Below, piece by piece: positions 21,641 to 36,354 of a stretch of DNA of 64,000 nucleotides. Every line of letters starts with the position of its first letter. The first letter of the stretch is position 1. Below the pieces are notes generated by a model. The model had not been told where the DNA came from. It was given only the letters and a program-made list of their open reading frames with translations, and did no database searches. Source of the DNA: Porogramme epimiltina (taxonomy: Eukaryota; Basidiomycota; Agaricomycetes; Polyporales; Polyporaceae); NCBI GenBank assembly GCA_900155495.1, contig FTLJ01000397.1:62001-126000 (forward strand), written 5' to 3'. The translations under genes and the position numbers were made by a program.

Positions 21641-23190
21641 TCAGACTTGCGCGTCTCCACGGGGCACGGCGGGGGGTGCCGGAGCATCCGTCTTGTCCTC
21701 GTCGTACACCACTGCGGAATCGACATGCCTACAGGGCGAGCGGGCGTATGAGCAAGGCAGCAACAAGGAGAAAACGCCCTGGGAGGGCGCTTACATGCTC
21801 ATGGTGATATGGGTGGAGACAGTCCCGGAAGCGTGGGCCGGCATCGTAGGTGCGTTAGTAGCGGGCACAACCGTCGCTGCCTTGGAGTCGTGGTCTTCGA
21901 GGGAGAGGAGAGCTTGGGAAGAGGCCATCACGCTATGCGTTCACAAAATGTTTAGCTTCGTCGTAAGTGATGGGTGTACAACAAGACTAACCTGGCGGTC
22001 ATCGCAACCTGCGACATGAGGACGTCCATTCCGACTTTACGTGACCTTTGTCAGCTTCTGAAGCCATTGCCACATGACGAGAATACGTACTGTTCAGGTC
22101 AAGCGTGGCGAGCACCGCAACAGGGACGTTGACTGCGCACGTCGCAACAACGTACCAAATCCCTTGGATGCAGAGGATGTCACCGAGCGTCCAGCGGCGG
22201 CGCCTCTGTTCCCGATGCACGCATCGCACAGCATAAAGCGTTGCGAGCACAATGGCGAGGTCGAAGCAGAACGCTAGTACGCATGAAAGGACTTAAATCA
22301 GCATAAGAAGCATAGGGTGACGGAAACGAGCTTACTGTATAGGTAGAACGCAGCGAGGATTGAACTGTCCCACTTGATGATGTCGCATGATTGTGTGGCC
22401 GGATTCCAGTCGGCGCGAACGGTCAGCACGCCCTCTGATAAGATGTCAGCTAACATACAGAAAGAATGCAAGACACATACGAAGGATGACGAGAGTAGCC
22501 TGGCCTAGTGCAAGCATGAAAAGACCAAAGAGAGGAAGTTTCATGTGAAGAGTTCGGAAGATGGTCCACCTAAACAACCTCTCTGTTAAAGACAGTAATC
22601 CGAGAGCACACGAAATGACGTACGGCCTGGAACATAGAATGAAGCTTGCCAACATTGCCACGAAGCTCCCAAATGCCTGAGGGAAGCTCAGTCGTTATGA
22701 ACAGATAGTGCACTTCGTGAGTGCTTACAGCAAACATCCTATATGCGGCTACAGATGAGTAGCACAACGGTGTGAGTAACGAATGTAACTGACAATACTC
22801 CAAAAAGAGCAGCTGCACGTACCATCGCACGCTATATGGTTTGACACATGACCCGAGATCACACTGCAGGGCCCCACCGAATGAGTCTGGGCCCGAGAGA
22901 GGAATGGCGAAACTCACAAGAAGAGGAGCACAACAAGAACCATATATCGCGCTAGAAGGAAGGGGATGTGGACCAGCCTGAACACACGCTGCCGTGTCAA
23001 GAGTTGCCATTCAACCTTCAAGCTCCCTACAACGTGCGTGCTAGGTAACAGTGGGGGAACGGGTATGATTGAATGCGCCTTCTTTAGAAACGAGGATAAC
23101 TCACGCGAAGAGGCCTAGGAGGAAGTTCGCGAGTTGCGCATACAGGAAGAGCACGTACGCGACTATCTCCGGGTCCTCCCAGTTGACCAT
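21641..23190 (-). CDS. Multi-pass membrane protein of the agaricomycete MVNW-DP family
   Basis: A split minus-strand gene. Exon 1 encodes MVNWEDPEIVAYVLFLYAQ followed by a hydrophobic helix. The MVNW-DP start is characteristic of a large family of basidiomycete membrane proteins with about six or seven helices. Later exons give hydrophobic stretches LARYMVLVVLLFL, KLPLFGLFMLALGQATLVIL, SILAAFYLY, FCFDLAIVLATLYAVR and WYVVATCAVNVPVAVLATL. A C-terminal soluble tail ends VPRGDAQV, reached through an intron with donor at GTAAGC near 21790. Conserved pairs such as CDLGSC and SCDII also fit the family. No function is established; receptor- or transporter-like roles have only been guessed. The start is supported by the family motif; the borders of the third and fourth exons (about 22650-22900) are uncertain. 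Confidence 0.6.
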
Positions 23191-24089
23191 CCTGAGTACG
23201 AGTTCGGGGCTGCCACGGCGGGGCCCCCAAGCTTTAGAGGCGTTCCGCGTGCTGTGCGATGGAGGACTGCGGACGGCGGGGTCGGAGCCCTGGTGAGGGG
23301 AGGAGCTTCGCTCCTGTCAGGCCAAGCCACGGGACAGGTGACGGTGGGGAGAAGGCGGGGATGTCGATCGCGCGACTGCGACGATGTCGAGACGAATACT
23401 TAAGCGCAGCAGCGCGGAGCCGGGTTTGGAGACGCCGCCGCTGCCGCCGCAAGGGACCGAGGTCCACCCTGCGGGAACCTAGGTGGGACGCTGAATCTGG
23501 ACGATCGAGGTCTTGTTCCGCCCCAGAGACGGCATGGTCTGGCAAGGCCCAGGACACCGCCGCCGGCCTCCTATCACACGCCGCGGAGGATAACTCCTGT
23601 TGCCTGGACCCGGATGGACGACTTGGGAGAGCTTGAGAGCCTGTTGGCATGACTGCGACCCGACGAGGATCCAGGGAACCGACGCTTGCAAGTATGGCCG
23701 ACGACGCGGCTCGCGGAGTTGAATGCGTAACATTGGCTTTTTGATATGGCACGTTCGGTCGGGTCCTGACAATTCAATGTTTGACAGAGGTTACGGGAGA
23801 GCATACAAATAGTCATTGACGGTACCTTCTGGCAATAGAGGTGGAATGCGAGTTCCGCAGGAAGGCAGACGGAGGATATCCATAAGCGAGGGGAGGAGCA
23901 GGGGCAGTCTGAGACCTCGAACGACTTGGGCCGGACGAGAAATGAGCCATGGGCGGCAATCACGTCACAAAGAGTGCACGTGCACCGTGACCGACGCGTG
24001 CTGATGTGACCGACGTGTTGAACGCGACACGACGCGTGTTTAGCGCGCGTCTCTCGTTCTTCCTTTCATCCACCAACAATCTCCCAATC
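23191..24089. other. Divergent intergenic region
   Basis: About 0.9 kb between the start of the membrane protein gene (minus) and CHK1 (plus), so it must hold both promoters. It has GC-rich frames without motifs. ACACGACGCGT-type sequence just before CHK1 resembles an MluI cell-cycle box (ACGCGT occurs near 23994), which would suit a checkpoint gene; this is suggestive only. Confidence 0.4.
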
Positions 24090-26309
<2,220 letters not shown>

Positions 26310-26789
26310 GCTTTCGGATAGCTTGTGATCTTCGTGGATATCACCCAGATTCAGTCGTTTTCTAGGTTTACATTCCCTTCCGGCCCTTCATGCATAGTGA
26401 ACATCCAAAGAAATGATAGAGATACTGACCGCGTCTCGGTCACTAGCCACAACATGTAGAATAGTCCCCCGCATTGTATAGATAGCATGGCATTTTCCAT
26501 TTCTGACGTCCAATACTTCACCAAAGGGCTTTTTGGGGGCAAGTCGCCCCTACATTTGGCGAGGACGGTCCGTATATGAGACACTTCGTGATGTTTTTCA
26601 GACACCAAGCACGCTAGATACAGGTAATCACAAGCCTATGGAATACACAGCATAGCACGATAAACAACAGATATGGCGTATAGCAAACCAAATTTCGACA
26701 TGATGTACGTACACCCAAGCTACTTCATCATCCCTAGCCTCCCGACTACCCCTCCTCGTGCGATGGAAACCCAAACCATCCTTTCAAGG
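26310..26789. other. Intergenic between convergent genes
   Basis: About 480 bases between the 3' ends of CHK1 (plus) and the transcription factor gene (minus); presumably both 3' untranslated regions. Nothing else seen. Confidence 0.5.
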
Positions 26790-29700
26790 TTACGGCGAGA
26801 GCGGGTTCGGTACGCCCCCGGGCGTGGGCGTGCCCATGTGGTAGAACCCATTCGGCTGGTGGTCCAGCGAGCCACTTAGATCGGGTGAGCCAAGGATGGC
26901 ACCGACGTCGAGGCTCGGGTCCGCGTTCAGGAACGCCATGATGTCCGCTGCGGACATCGGCCCCGGGTCCGTCTGCATCAGCCCCATCCCCGCGTCCGCG
27001 AAGCCCTGCGCGCCAACGCCCACGCCCACGCCGAACGCGCCAGCAGGAGTGACGAACGACTGCGAGGGGCTCCCGAGGTGGTCGATGAACGGATCCGACG
27101 GGGGTTGAGCCTGCGACCCTGGCTGGGACGACGCAGGCTGGAACTCCTCCGGGCTGCCGTGGTTGAGCGGGGAGTCGCCAGAGCCCGCAGGCGAGCGCGC
27201 CGAAGACGACGCCTTCTTGCGCACGGGGCGCACCCACGGAGGGCGGCTGTTCGGCTGAGGGCCTTCCTGCTGTCGGGGCGTCTCGAGCGGAATTTGCGTG
27301 ACTGTGGGGCGGTGCAGGCACGTCGGTTAGCGTGTGCGGGGAACGGAAGGCGCTAGACCCGGTGCGCCGAGGGAGAGCGGAAGCGCGAACTCACTCCTGC
27401 AGAACTCCTCCATGAGGTCGCCTGACCGCTGCCCGCAGATGTAACGGCCGCTGAAACGCCGCAGGAGCCCCACGCATGACCGGAGCGCGTCCAGCGCAGG
27501 CGGAATGAGCGGGCGTAGGACGTCCGAGTGGCAGTTAAGCAGCATCGCGACGAGCGTCCGGCCTGCCGCGGTAAGCTGGTGTATAACGTGTACGCCGTCT
27601 GCGAAACGTATAAAAATCAGCCCTTGTTCGCACCTCACCACACTCGCCCAACCACTCACAGTATGTCATCAGGCCCTTCGCAGCAATGTGCAGGTGCGAC
27701 GAGATGATCTGCAGCGCCGACGCGTGCGCCGCGCGCATGGCCTCGATCTCCGCCTCGCCCTGGTCCCCGTCAGGTACGTGGTTGTGCAACCTCTCCGCGA
27801 CGATCTCCGAGAACCGGTGACGGTTGATCAGCATCCGTACGTACTGCTCCACGCAGTGAAGCCGCTCCGCCTGCGTCACCCGGATCACATCGTTGCTCGC
27901 CATGGTATCCACCGAGTGTGCCCAGTGGGGTGGGATCGCGCGGCAAATCTCGTCCAAGAGGGCCTCCTCCTCGCGTAACTCCTTCCCCCGCCGGAAATCG
28001 CCAAGGATCGATGTCGCGCGCGCAAGGAAGGGGGATGTTTCGATCGTCGGGCGGGAAGGAGGAACATCGAGGAGGGACTCGAGGACGACGAAGAGCCGCG
28101 CGCCATTGACAAACGCGCTCATTCGACTCTCCGTCTCCGCCGGCTGGAGCCCAACTCCGTCGCGCGTGATGAACTCGTCGTCGACGATCGCAGGCTCCCC
28201 AACGTCGCAGTCGCGCAACCGCAGTATCGGTGGTCGGCCAAAGTGCGCGCTCGCCTGCTTGTCCCATATGTACACGCACCAGAACGTGCGCTTCCGTACT
28301 TCGTCCTCGACGGGGTCGAAGAGGTCGTAGTCGTCCGCGGAGCGATGGAGGCCGGCATCGAGTGAGAGGGTGACGGCCTCCGCGAGCAGCGCGAACGCTT
28401 TTGAGAGGCGCCCGAGGCCGACTGCGTACACGCCCGCGATGAGTACCGATTGGATCGTGTACAGGGTAGGTTTATCGGCTCCGGGGAGCGTCCGCAGGCG
28501 CGTCAGGAGGTCGAACCACTGAGTTCCCGCACTGTTGCTATCGTTCGGGTCTGCGCGCACGCGAGGATCGTCTATATGACGAGACGACAGGCAACAGATC
28601 GCAACGATAAACGCGGCGAAGCCAGGCTCGCCCCATTTCCGCGGATTTCCGTAGTCCTGCAACGCGACGCGTCAATCACATGTTTCGGCATCTAGTTAGG
28701 ATCCCGAGGCTACTCACAGCTAGGAACGTCGGGACGTGGAGGAAAGGCATGAGGTAATAAGACGTAGAGAGGTAGCACTGGACGAGGCTGATTGGGCAAG
28801 GTGAGTAAACATCGACCGCACATTGGACAAATGCGCTCACCTGTCCATCAACTCGGGGACAATAAACGATGTGATTAGCTTCCAAATATGCTCTGGGTTT
28901 GCTTCAGAGCGCCGTGGCTGGCGATCCGGGAACCAGTCGTTGAGCGGATGGCCGTTTTGTCCCTTCCATTGCTGTTGCGGGATGCTGACGTGATCAGGGT
29001 CCGGTTTTGGCACGACTGCGTGTCGTTCGACGAGCAGATCAAGGATCGGCAGGCCGGAGGTCTCTCCTTGCCACCGGGTGTAGCCTTCATCGTCGAAATA
29101 CAAGTACGAGGACGCGAGTGACATGCGCGATGTCTCTTCTCCAAGCGGGTCGGCAGAAGCGCCGGGAGTAGCGCCAACATGGAAACTGGTAGTCCCCGGA
29201 CTTGCGTTGCGCGAGCCGGGCTTCACGGGGCCGAAGAATGTTGACGGGTTGATGAGAGGATAGGCCGTAAGCGAGGGCGGAGGTAGAGAGGTGGGGAAGA
29301 TGTGCGTTGATGACGCGAACGACGCGTGCGGACTGGTGCTGGGGTCCACAGGCGATTGTGGAGGCATGCCCGCTCCCAATGCGCCGGCCCCGGCAAACAC
29401 TTGCGGAGGGATGGCTTGAATGAGGGTCTCGAGTTGCTGCATACGATCCTCGAGGGTCGCTGCTCGCCTGTGGTGGGTGAATGTAGTCAGTACGCTGTGA
29501 TATGTAGCTGAAAGGCGGGATCACGAGGCAGGGCAAGCCGCATTGCGGAGAAATGCAGCTGACTCCCCACGGACTTTGTGACGGCGGAACCGCCGAGGTG
29601 CAAGTAAGGGGAAGATAGCAGGACGAAGCAGCCAGGGAAGTCCGACCTTCCCACGCGCGCACGACCTTGTACCTATAGCCGTGAACTATGCCCAACCACC

Positions 29701-30585
29701 GCACCGGCAATGTAGTGGCGGGGTATAGGAACCAGGTGCGATGGTCGACTTATGTGCGTATAATAGTTAAAGTGGCAATAAACCATCGCGGGAGCACCAC
29801 CAATGCATGGAAGCTGTTTTAAACGCCTTTCCACAAGGGCCGGTGGAGCAACAATGCTTAACTTGGCGGTCCTTTTAGAGAAGGAGTATTTCGGGCCACA
29901 ATCCGCGAGACGCATGTGCTTCAAAGTCTCGTGGAAACGTCGGGGAGGTCGATGCGACCGTGGGGGGTACGCGATCGACCCGCCGTTGAAGGGGCATATT
30001 CGAGGCACCGAGGATGCCTCGAAGCTCCTTAGCCGAATCTTTGAGTCCGAGCTTCCCGGATTCTAGCCCTTGGCGGATGCAAGACGGCTCTACACCGGTC
30101 TTCTAGTCCAGCCCGAGTAGGGGGAACGCAGAAAACGAGACCGCTCGGGGAAGGAAAATGCGAAAGGGGGGTAATGCGGGATACATACTTGGACTTGTGT
30201 GGGTGCGTGCGCTTGCCGGGCTCCTCAAAGGTACATGCCGAGTTGGAGGTCAGACACGACTGGCACGGGTGGCCCTCGTCGCACTTGATCCGCCGCCGCC
30301 TGGGGAGCGGCCGTCACTGCGTTAGCAACAGAGGCGAGCCAAAGCCGCGCAAACTGCGCTCACCGACAGCGGTCGCATGCCCTACCCACCGCGCCTCTCG
30401 TGAGCGACCGTTCCGCGGGTGGTGAGAGCGAACATGACTCACCTGCTCAACTTGAACCGTCGCTCCTTCAGGATGGACGACGTCTGAGATGGCTTCGTGT
30501 CCCCGTTCCCGTTCCCTACTGCTCCTGAGCCCGAAGGCTGCGGAGTGCCCTGGTGCTCATCTGTCGGTGAACCCGGCGAGTCCAT
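26790..30585 (-). CDS. Zn2Cys6 fungal transcription factor with fungal-specific regulatory domain
   Basis: Exon 1 starts [19 protein letters not shown]. The DNA-binding binuclear cluster, split by an intron, reads [20 protein letters not shown] then [11 protein letters not shown], a CX2CX6CX5CX2CX6C pattern. It is followed by a basic linker ([10 protein letters not shown]) and a coiled-coil dimerisation stretch ([17 protein letters not shown]). The middle is the fungal-specific transcription factor domain: [68 protein letters not shown] and [14 protein letters not shown]. The C-terminal part is proline/glycine-rich with [10 protein letters not shown] and ends [16 protein letters not shown]. 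Such proteins are nuclear and bind CGG-type repeats near pathway genes; the targets are unknown. A 721-nt intron (29468-30188) separates the zinc cluster from the coiled coil, against about 50-60 nt for most introns here. Confidence 0.92.
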
Positions 30586-31696
30586 GGTCGAGGTCGGCCG
30601 AAACGCGATCGCGAGGAGTGTGGAAGTGAGGATTTAGGAGGCGAGGGGGGAATTGCAAGGGCGTCCTGCCCTAACGCGAACGGCGAAGAGTCAAGTTGCG
30701 TCAGAGTGTGGGGCAGCGTTCAGTCTGGAGCTAGTCAAGGTCCAAGATCCAAGAGTTTCCATTTACCCCGCACATACAACATGACTAATTCTCTTCCGGA
30801 CCTTGTCTATCCGCGGTTCTATCTCCGACACACTCCGCCACCAATCCTCCGGACCGCCCTCCTTTCATTCGCCCGGCCCGCCTCGGCAATCATACCTTTG
30901 GGGCTCAGCACTCTCCGAGACATTCGGGCTCACTCGCGACCTCTTCTCGGGGGCTCTCGACTCCCTTCCGACCGTCCGAAACGCACTCGGCCGTGCAGGA
31001 AGTACAGAGGATCCTCGTTCCAGCCCTCCAAGACAATACAGACATTCATGTATCCTTTCATGCCCCACACTCCCTGGGTTGTCTTGTGCTCCGCCCGGGT
31101 CATCGGGCAAGACCGCTCGCAGAGAGGCCGGGAAGAGGTCACCAGACCCGGTCTGGTGTGGGGAGCGTTGAGTATTCTAGGAGAAAACCGGGGCGACGGG
31201 ACGCGGGCGGAGGCCCATGATCCATGTCTCTCCATTTTGCACAGCTTCTGCGCACTCGTGAGAGCTCCCCGGCTACGCAACCGCTCTTTCGAAGCCGTTT
31301 TGCTCCGGCCCGATGCCGGCGTTGCTACCGCGAAAGCGCTGCAAGACGCTTCGCGTCTGGCACGTCCCCGAGTGCCATGCGGCATGAAAAGTATTAATGG
31401 CACACACGCGTGAATTGGAAGACGCGGGCCATACAACAACGTATCGCAATTGACTACTTCGTTTACCATTGGAAATTAACACGACACCGAGTAAGAACGA
31501 ATGTCCACAAAGGAGGGAACGACGCAAATATGCCTGTAGAAAAGGAAAACTGGAAACTGGGGCCCGAGCCCAATCATCCTGAAGAACGTAATCAGCATTG
31601 AAGCCCGTAGCCAAAGTAAGAAATTGCACTGACCGTATTTGATCGCGGTCGCTTGAAAGCATATCAAGCACCGACGGAAGCTTCGGCCAAAATAGC
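30586..31696. other. Intergenic with a long unsupported frame
   Basis: Upstream of the transcription factor and downstream of the small secreted protein. A 235-codon plus-strand frame (30706-31413) and overlapping minus frames are open but show no motifs, signal peptide or family pattern. No gene is called. Confidence 0.4.
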
Positions 31697-32120
31697 TCAA
31701 GCGGAGGAAGTGGCCTCAGAGGTGGGCACCGGGCGGGTAACGGTGTGCGCGACGGTCCACACGGTCTCGGTAGTGATGGTGGTCACCCAGGGCGCGACTA
31801 GAAAGATAAGGGCCCGATCAGCAACTGTACCCAAGTCAGCCCCGGGAGTGAGCGGCGCACCCTTCATCATGCTCTGGAACTTCTGAGACGCGGTGAAGGT
31901 CTCGGTCGTGAAGAACGTCGAGAGAGTGACGTTCTCGGCGGAGACGTCGTCGTCGCGCTTGAGGACGACGTCCTGAGGCTGTAACGCGCAGCCGTATCGG
32001 CGACGCCCGCCCGCAAGTCTAGATGAGAACAAATTCATTAACGAGGAGAGGGCGCAGACGTACAGCAGCGACCGCTGCGGCGGCAAGGCTCGCGAGGACG
32101 GCGATGGTCTTGAACTGCAT
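31697..32120 (-). CDS. Small secreted protein with signal peptide and Kex2-like site
   Basis: Three exons give about 103 residues. Exon 1 is a clear signal peptide, MQFKTIAVLASLAAAAVAA, with the first intron directly at the predicted cleavage point. The mature part starts PQDVVLKRDDDVSAENVTLS. LKR before DDD is a possible Kex2 processing site, and ENVTL is a possible N-glycosylation site. The rest is threonine-rich (TTETF, WVTTITTETVWTVAHTVT). There are no cysteines in the mature chain, unlike most effector-like small secreted proteins, and no CAAX end, so it is not a mating pheromone precursor. Threonine/valine-rich stretches are seen in cell-wall-associated proteins. Function unknown. The second acceptor (TTACAG before CCTCAG) was chosen because it is the one that keeps the frame. 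Confidence 0.6.
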
Positions 32121-32216
32121 GATGGCAAGTAGCGAGGGAGTCGAGTGAGAGCGGTGACGACGGTGGTGGAGCGGCGCGTTCCAGTTGGACCTTCGGAGAG
32201 AGGCGCGCTGGAGGAC

Positions 32217-32225
32217 ACTTATAAT
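32217..32225 (-). promoter_or_regulatory. TATA-like element upstream of the small secreted protein gene
   Basis: Minus strand CATTATAAG about 100 bases before the start codon at 32120. Typical fungal distance. Confidence 0.4.
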
Positions 32226-34195
32226 GGGCGGGCTCCGCGGCTGCGCTGCGAGCCCCGCACGCGCTGAGCGAATTGTCCTCCACTCAGGTGCGGCCTTGCC
32301 GTTGGGGCGCGACGTGCGCTGGAAGATTCGGCCGAACTAGGCTGGGACGCCGATCGCCGCACGATACGAGAGGCTTGGCCCCGTGCGGTATTCTGGCATT
32401 GATTTCGACATAGTGCGGGGCAGTGAGGGCCTTGAGGCTAGAGAAGACTGAAAACCGCCGGTTGCTGCGCAACGCGCAGCCCGACCCGCCTGCCTACGAA
32501 TCGGATTCTTTGCCCGGCAGCGCATGCGACTAGCCTGTAATCTCATCTCGACTTAGACCGAAGGAGAGACGCAACGTGATCAATCATTGACATACTATCA
32601 TCGGCATAACCATTGGTCCGCTGTTCGGTGAGGACCGACGTTGCGTAGAAGTGTACTTGCGCCATTATGGCTTCAATAGGATGCTTTGATCCGCCTCCGC
32701 GTGAGTGATGAGGCTGACTACAAACATGCTTCCAGAATACGGCATGGCAGTGAACTCCGTAGTGAAGTTGCTGCACGCTCATCGCTCGTGTCTTCGAATC
32801 GCGCTCGCTGTTCCATGACTCTCGTTCGAGGGCGGCCTTATGTTATGAACAGGCACCCGTCGCAAATGGCGACCGACGAGGTCTTTAATCAACGCCCTGT
32901 TCACGACGTGGATGATCATGCTGATCCGGGGCGATCATAGATGTTTTCCGAGAGAGCGTCCTAAACATTCAGGGCCCCAGAGGACCATTCGTCCGCCGGG
33001 TGGTTCCTGAGCGAACTTAGCAAGCAGAACGAACGTGAGCCCTACTTTGACCTTTGAGAGGACTGCGGACGTTTGGTCCCGGGCCAAGCAGGGACGACAG
33101 GGCTGCTATACCGCTGGCAGACTATGCCGCACGCTAGGGCACTGGTTGGTCGACGATGACAAGTACGCGGGAGGAGGCAAACATTACCCACCTTCTATGC
33201 CGCGGAAGAACAGGGAAGAGCTCGCAGAATTTGCGCACCGGCGGATGCGCACCCGCGTACGGCCGTCCGATCAATAGTCGTGGTAAGCGAGGGACTGAAG
33301 GGCGGTCGAGCCAAGACCAAACGCGAAAGCGCTTACGGCAATCAAGGCGGGGATGCTGGGAAGCGCCCACGGGGCAGCCACGCGCGTCCCGCCGACTCGA
33401 GTCCGTGCAGCGCGCCGCAGCGCTCTGCCTCCCGCCACCACCGTCATCCGTCCTCAGTCCTGGGGCCGCTTGCTCGCTGCCGTCCTCGTATGCCCTCGTT
33501 CCCATGCCTACGACAGTCGCATCGAAAAGTACTCAATGTATGTACTGCGCAAGTGTGTTTGAGGGTGCTCCAGAGAGGCCGAGCGATGGTTAGGATCATG
33601 CCCGCAGCCGGCCTCGAACGATGCGAAGGACGCGCCCTGTTCATGGTGGTACGGCGGTAATGCAAAGGATCTAGTACAGGTTCTGGCCCGGCAAAGCATC
33701 CATTCATCATTGTTCAACTTACGACTCTCTGACAATTATAATTTCAGCGTCTTTCCCAACCCTTGCACCGTTACATCGAAGTCCGTCGGCGAACGGACTT
33801 TGAAGGCCGCATGAGCTGTACGGGCACTTCTAGTGCTATGATGCGACAATATACCAAGGCCGTTTGGGTAACTGAAGAGCCTAAAGCCTCTTCTACGGCA
33901 ATACGGGCATAGCCACAACCAGCGCAGCAAGTTAGCTTTTCCAACGGCTTGTGGCGAAGGGGCAAGGGTCACGCTTGGCGGTACCGTGTCTCGCGCTCAT
34001 CGCTAGTGGTCAAGCGACACTGCGCTCGCCCCGACCTCCGCGCTGTTTCTGCTTCCGATGTAGGCCAAATCCCCGCCGTGAACGGACGAGGCCGCAGAAC
34101 CGCTACCGACAGTCGCGGGATGATCCTGCTGCACTGACGGCAGGAGCTCCCCTGAGGCCGGCCGCGAACGGTTCCACCGCCACAACCCTCGCGCG
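32226..34195. other. Divergent intergenic region upstream of laccase
   Basis: About 2 kb between the small secreted protein gene (minus) and laccase (plus). Several frames are open but none has motifs. It should carry the laccase promoter; no individual metal or xenobiotic response element was identified with confidence. Confidence 0.4.
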
Positions 34196-34201
34196 TATAA
34201 G
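34196..34201 (+). promoter_or_regulatory. TATA box of laccase
   Basis: TATAAG in CGCGTATAAGCCTC, 126 bases before the laccase start codon, followed by a CT-rich leader. Confidence 0.5.
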
Positions 34202-34321
34202 CCTCACCCTCGAAGCTCGAGGATCCTCATCCTCAGCGCCGACTCCTCCGCTCATCCCTCAGCAGGTTCAGGCTCTCTCGTCGGTCTTTTTCGAACTCCT
34301 CCACTCGTCTGTGCACACACC

Positions 34322-36354
34322 ATGGGCAAGTTCCAGTCGTTCGCTGCCTCCGTCACCCTTGGGGTTCTCTACGCCCGCATGGTGTCGGCCTCCATCGGCC
34401 CCACCGCGGACATGACCATCTCCAACGCCGACGTGTCCCCCGACGGGTTCACTCGCGCTGCGGTCGTGGTCAACGACGTGATGCCCGGCCCGCTCGTTGT
34501 CGGTAACAAGGTGCGCCTTTCAGGCATAGCTTTGACTGGTCGCTCGACGCTCATGCGCCTTTTGCATACAGGGGGACACCTTCCAGATCAACGTCATCGA
34601 CAGCCTCACCAACGAGACCATGTTGACGGCCACCACCATCGTGAGCCATTTTCGCGTCGCCCGAGCCTCGATAGCCAATGGCTGAATTCGATCTTCTTAC
34701 TTTAGCACTGGCACGGCATGTTCCAGAGCGCCACCAACTGGGCTGACGGCGGTGCCTTCGTCAACCAGTGCCCGATCTCTGCGGGCAACTCGTTCTCGTA
34801 CGAGTTCACCGCTAACGACCAGGCCGGCACGTTCTGGTACCACAGCCACTTGTCGACTCAGTACTGCGACGGTCTCCGTGGCCCCATGGTCATTTACGAC
34901 TCCGAGGACCCGCACTTGGATCTCTACGATGTTGATGACGGTCAGTGCTTTCCCTCTCCCGCTATTAAGGCCTCCTCTTATTAAATTCCTTTACAGAGTC
35001 CACTGTCATCACCCTCATGGACTGGTACCACACCGCTGCGGCTCTGGGTGCCCAGTTCCCGTAAGTGTTCATATTTCTATTGCCTTTACCAGCCCCTCAT
35101 TATATACAGCACTGCGGACTCTACGCTCATCAACGGTCTCGGCCGCTCGACTGACACCACCGGTGTGGACGCTGAGCTTGCGGTGATCTCGGTCACCCAG
35201 GGCAAGCGCTACCGCTTCCGTCTCGTGTCGATGTCCTGCGACCCGAACCACACGTTCTCCATCGACGGCCACAACATGACGATCATCGAGGTCGACGGCA
35301 TCAACCACACCCCGCTCGTTGTCGATGAGCTCACCATCTACGCCGGTCAGCGTTACTCGTTCGTCGTAAGTCCCCTTATACCTATCCCGCCCACCGCGCT
35401 GGCCAAGCTGAGCGCACGCTGCAGCTCACCGCCGACCAAGGCGTCGACAACTACTGGATCCGCGCGCTCCCCAACGCCGGTACCGTTTCGTACGACGGCG
35501 GCATCAACTCGGCCATCCTCCGCTACGACGGCGCTTCTGAGATCGAGCCCACGACGAGCCAGTCCACGGACTTGACCACCCTCGACGAGACTAACCTTGT
35601 CCCCCTCGAGGACCTCGTGGTCCCCGGTACCGCTGAGGTTGGCGGCGTCGACCTCGCGATCAACTTCGACATGACCTTCGTGAGTATCTCCCTCACCTCC
35701 TGTGCTGCGCCGGTGCTGACGCCGCGAGCGCGCAATAGAACGGCACGGCCTTCTTCGTCAACGACGAGTCCTATGTCTCGCCCTCGGTCCCCGTCCTCCT
35801 CCAGATCATGAGCGGCGCCAGCTCTGCTTCGGACCTCCTCCCCAGCGGCAGCCTTTACTCGCTCCCGTCCAACTCGTCCATCGAGCTCTCCTTCCCGATG
35901 ACCGCGAACGCGCCCGGCCAGCCCCACCCCTTCCATCTCCACGGTGTAAGTGTCCCCTCTCCCCCAACCACGACGCAGCCACTGATCTCTGCGCCTACAC
36001 AGCACAAGTTCTGGGTCGTGCGCTCCGCCGGCAGCGACACCTACAACTACGTGAACCCCGTCCAGCGCGACACGGTCAGCACCGGCACCACCGGCGACAA
36101 CGTCACGATCCGCTTCACCACCGACAACACCGGCCCGTGGTTCCTCCACTGCCACATCGACTTTCACCTCGAGGCCGGTCTCGCTGTCGTCCTCGTTGAG
36201 GACCTCGCCGACGTCAACTCGACGATTACCCCCTCTTGTGAGTGCTTCCCTCTCCTTCCCTACCAGTCACAGATGGCTTACACGGGAGCTCCTAACAGCG
36301 GCTTGGGACGACCTGTGCCCTACGTACAACGCGGCCTACACCTCTTCGGATTAA
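34322..36354 (+). CDS. lcc: Laccase (secreted multicopper oxidase)
   Basis: Nine exons (34322-34510, 34572-34640, 34706-34940, 34997-35060, 35110-35365, 35425-35679, 35739-35945, 36003-36237, 36299-36354) sum to 1566 nt, giving 521 residues. A signal peptide begins [20 protein letters not shown] and the mature protein likely begins near [20 protein letters not shown]. All four copper-ligand motifs are present: [30 protein letters not shown] and [12 protein letters not shown]. The enzyme oxidises phenols and reduces oxygen to water, and in white-rot fungi it acts on lignin-derived phenols and in pigment formation. The residue at the axial position of the T1 copper is leucine (HLEAGL), which in the usual grouping gives an intermediate to high redox potential. 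Several N-glycosylation sites (such as NET, NHT, NMT, NST) are visible. The C-terminus ends [17 protein letters not shown]. It stands alone; no second laccase is nearby. Confidence 0.96.

Noticed and set aside
30706..31413. 235-codon frame upstream of the small secreted protein
   Set aside because: No signal peptide, domain or sensible splice context; overlaps minus frames of similar length.
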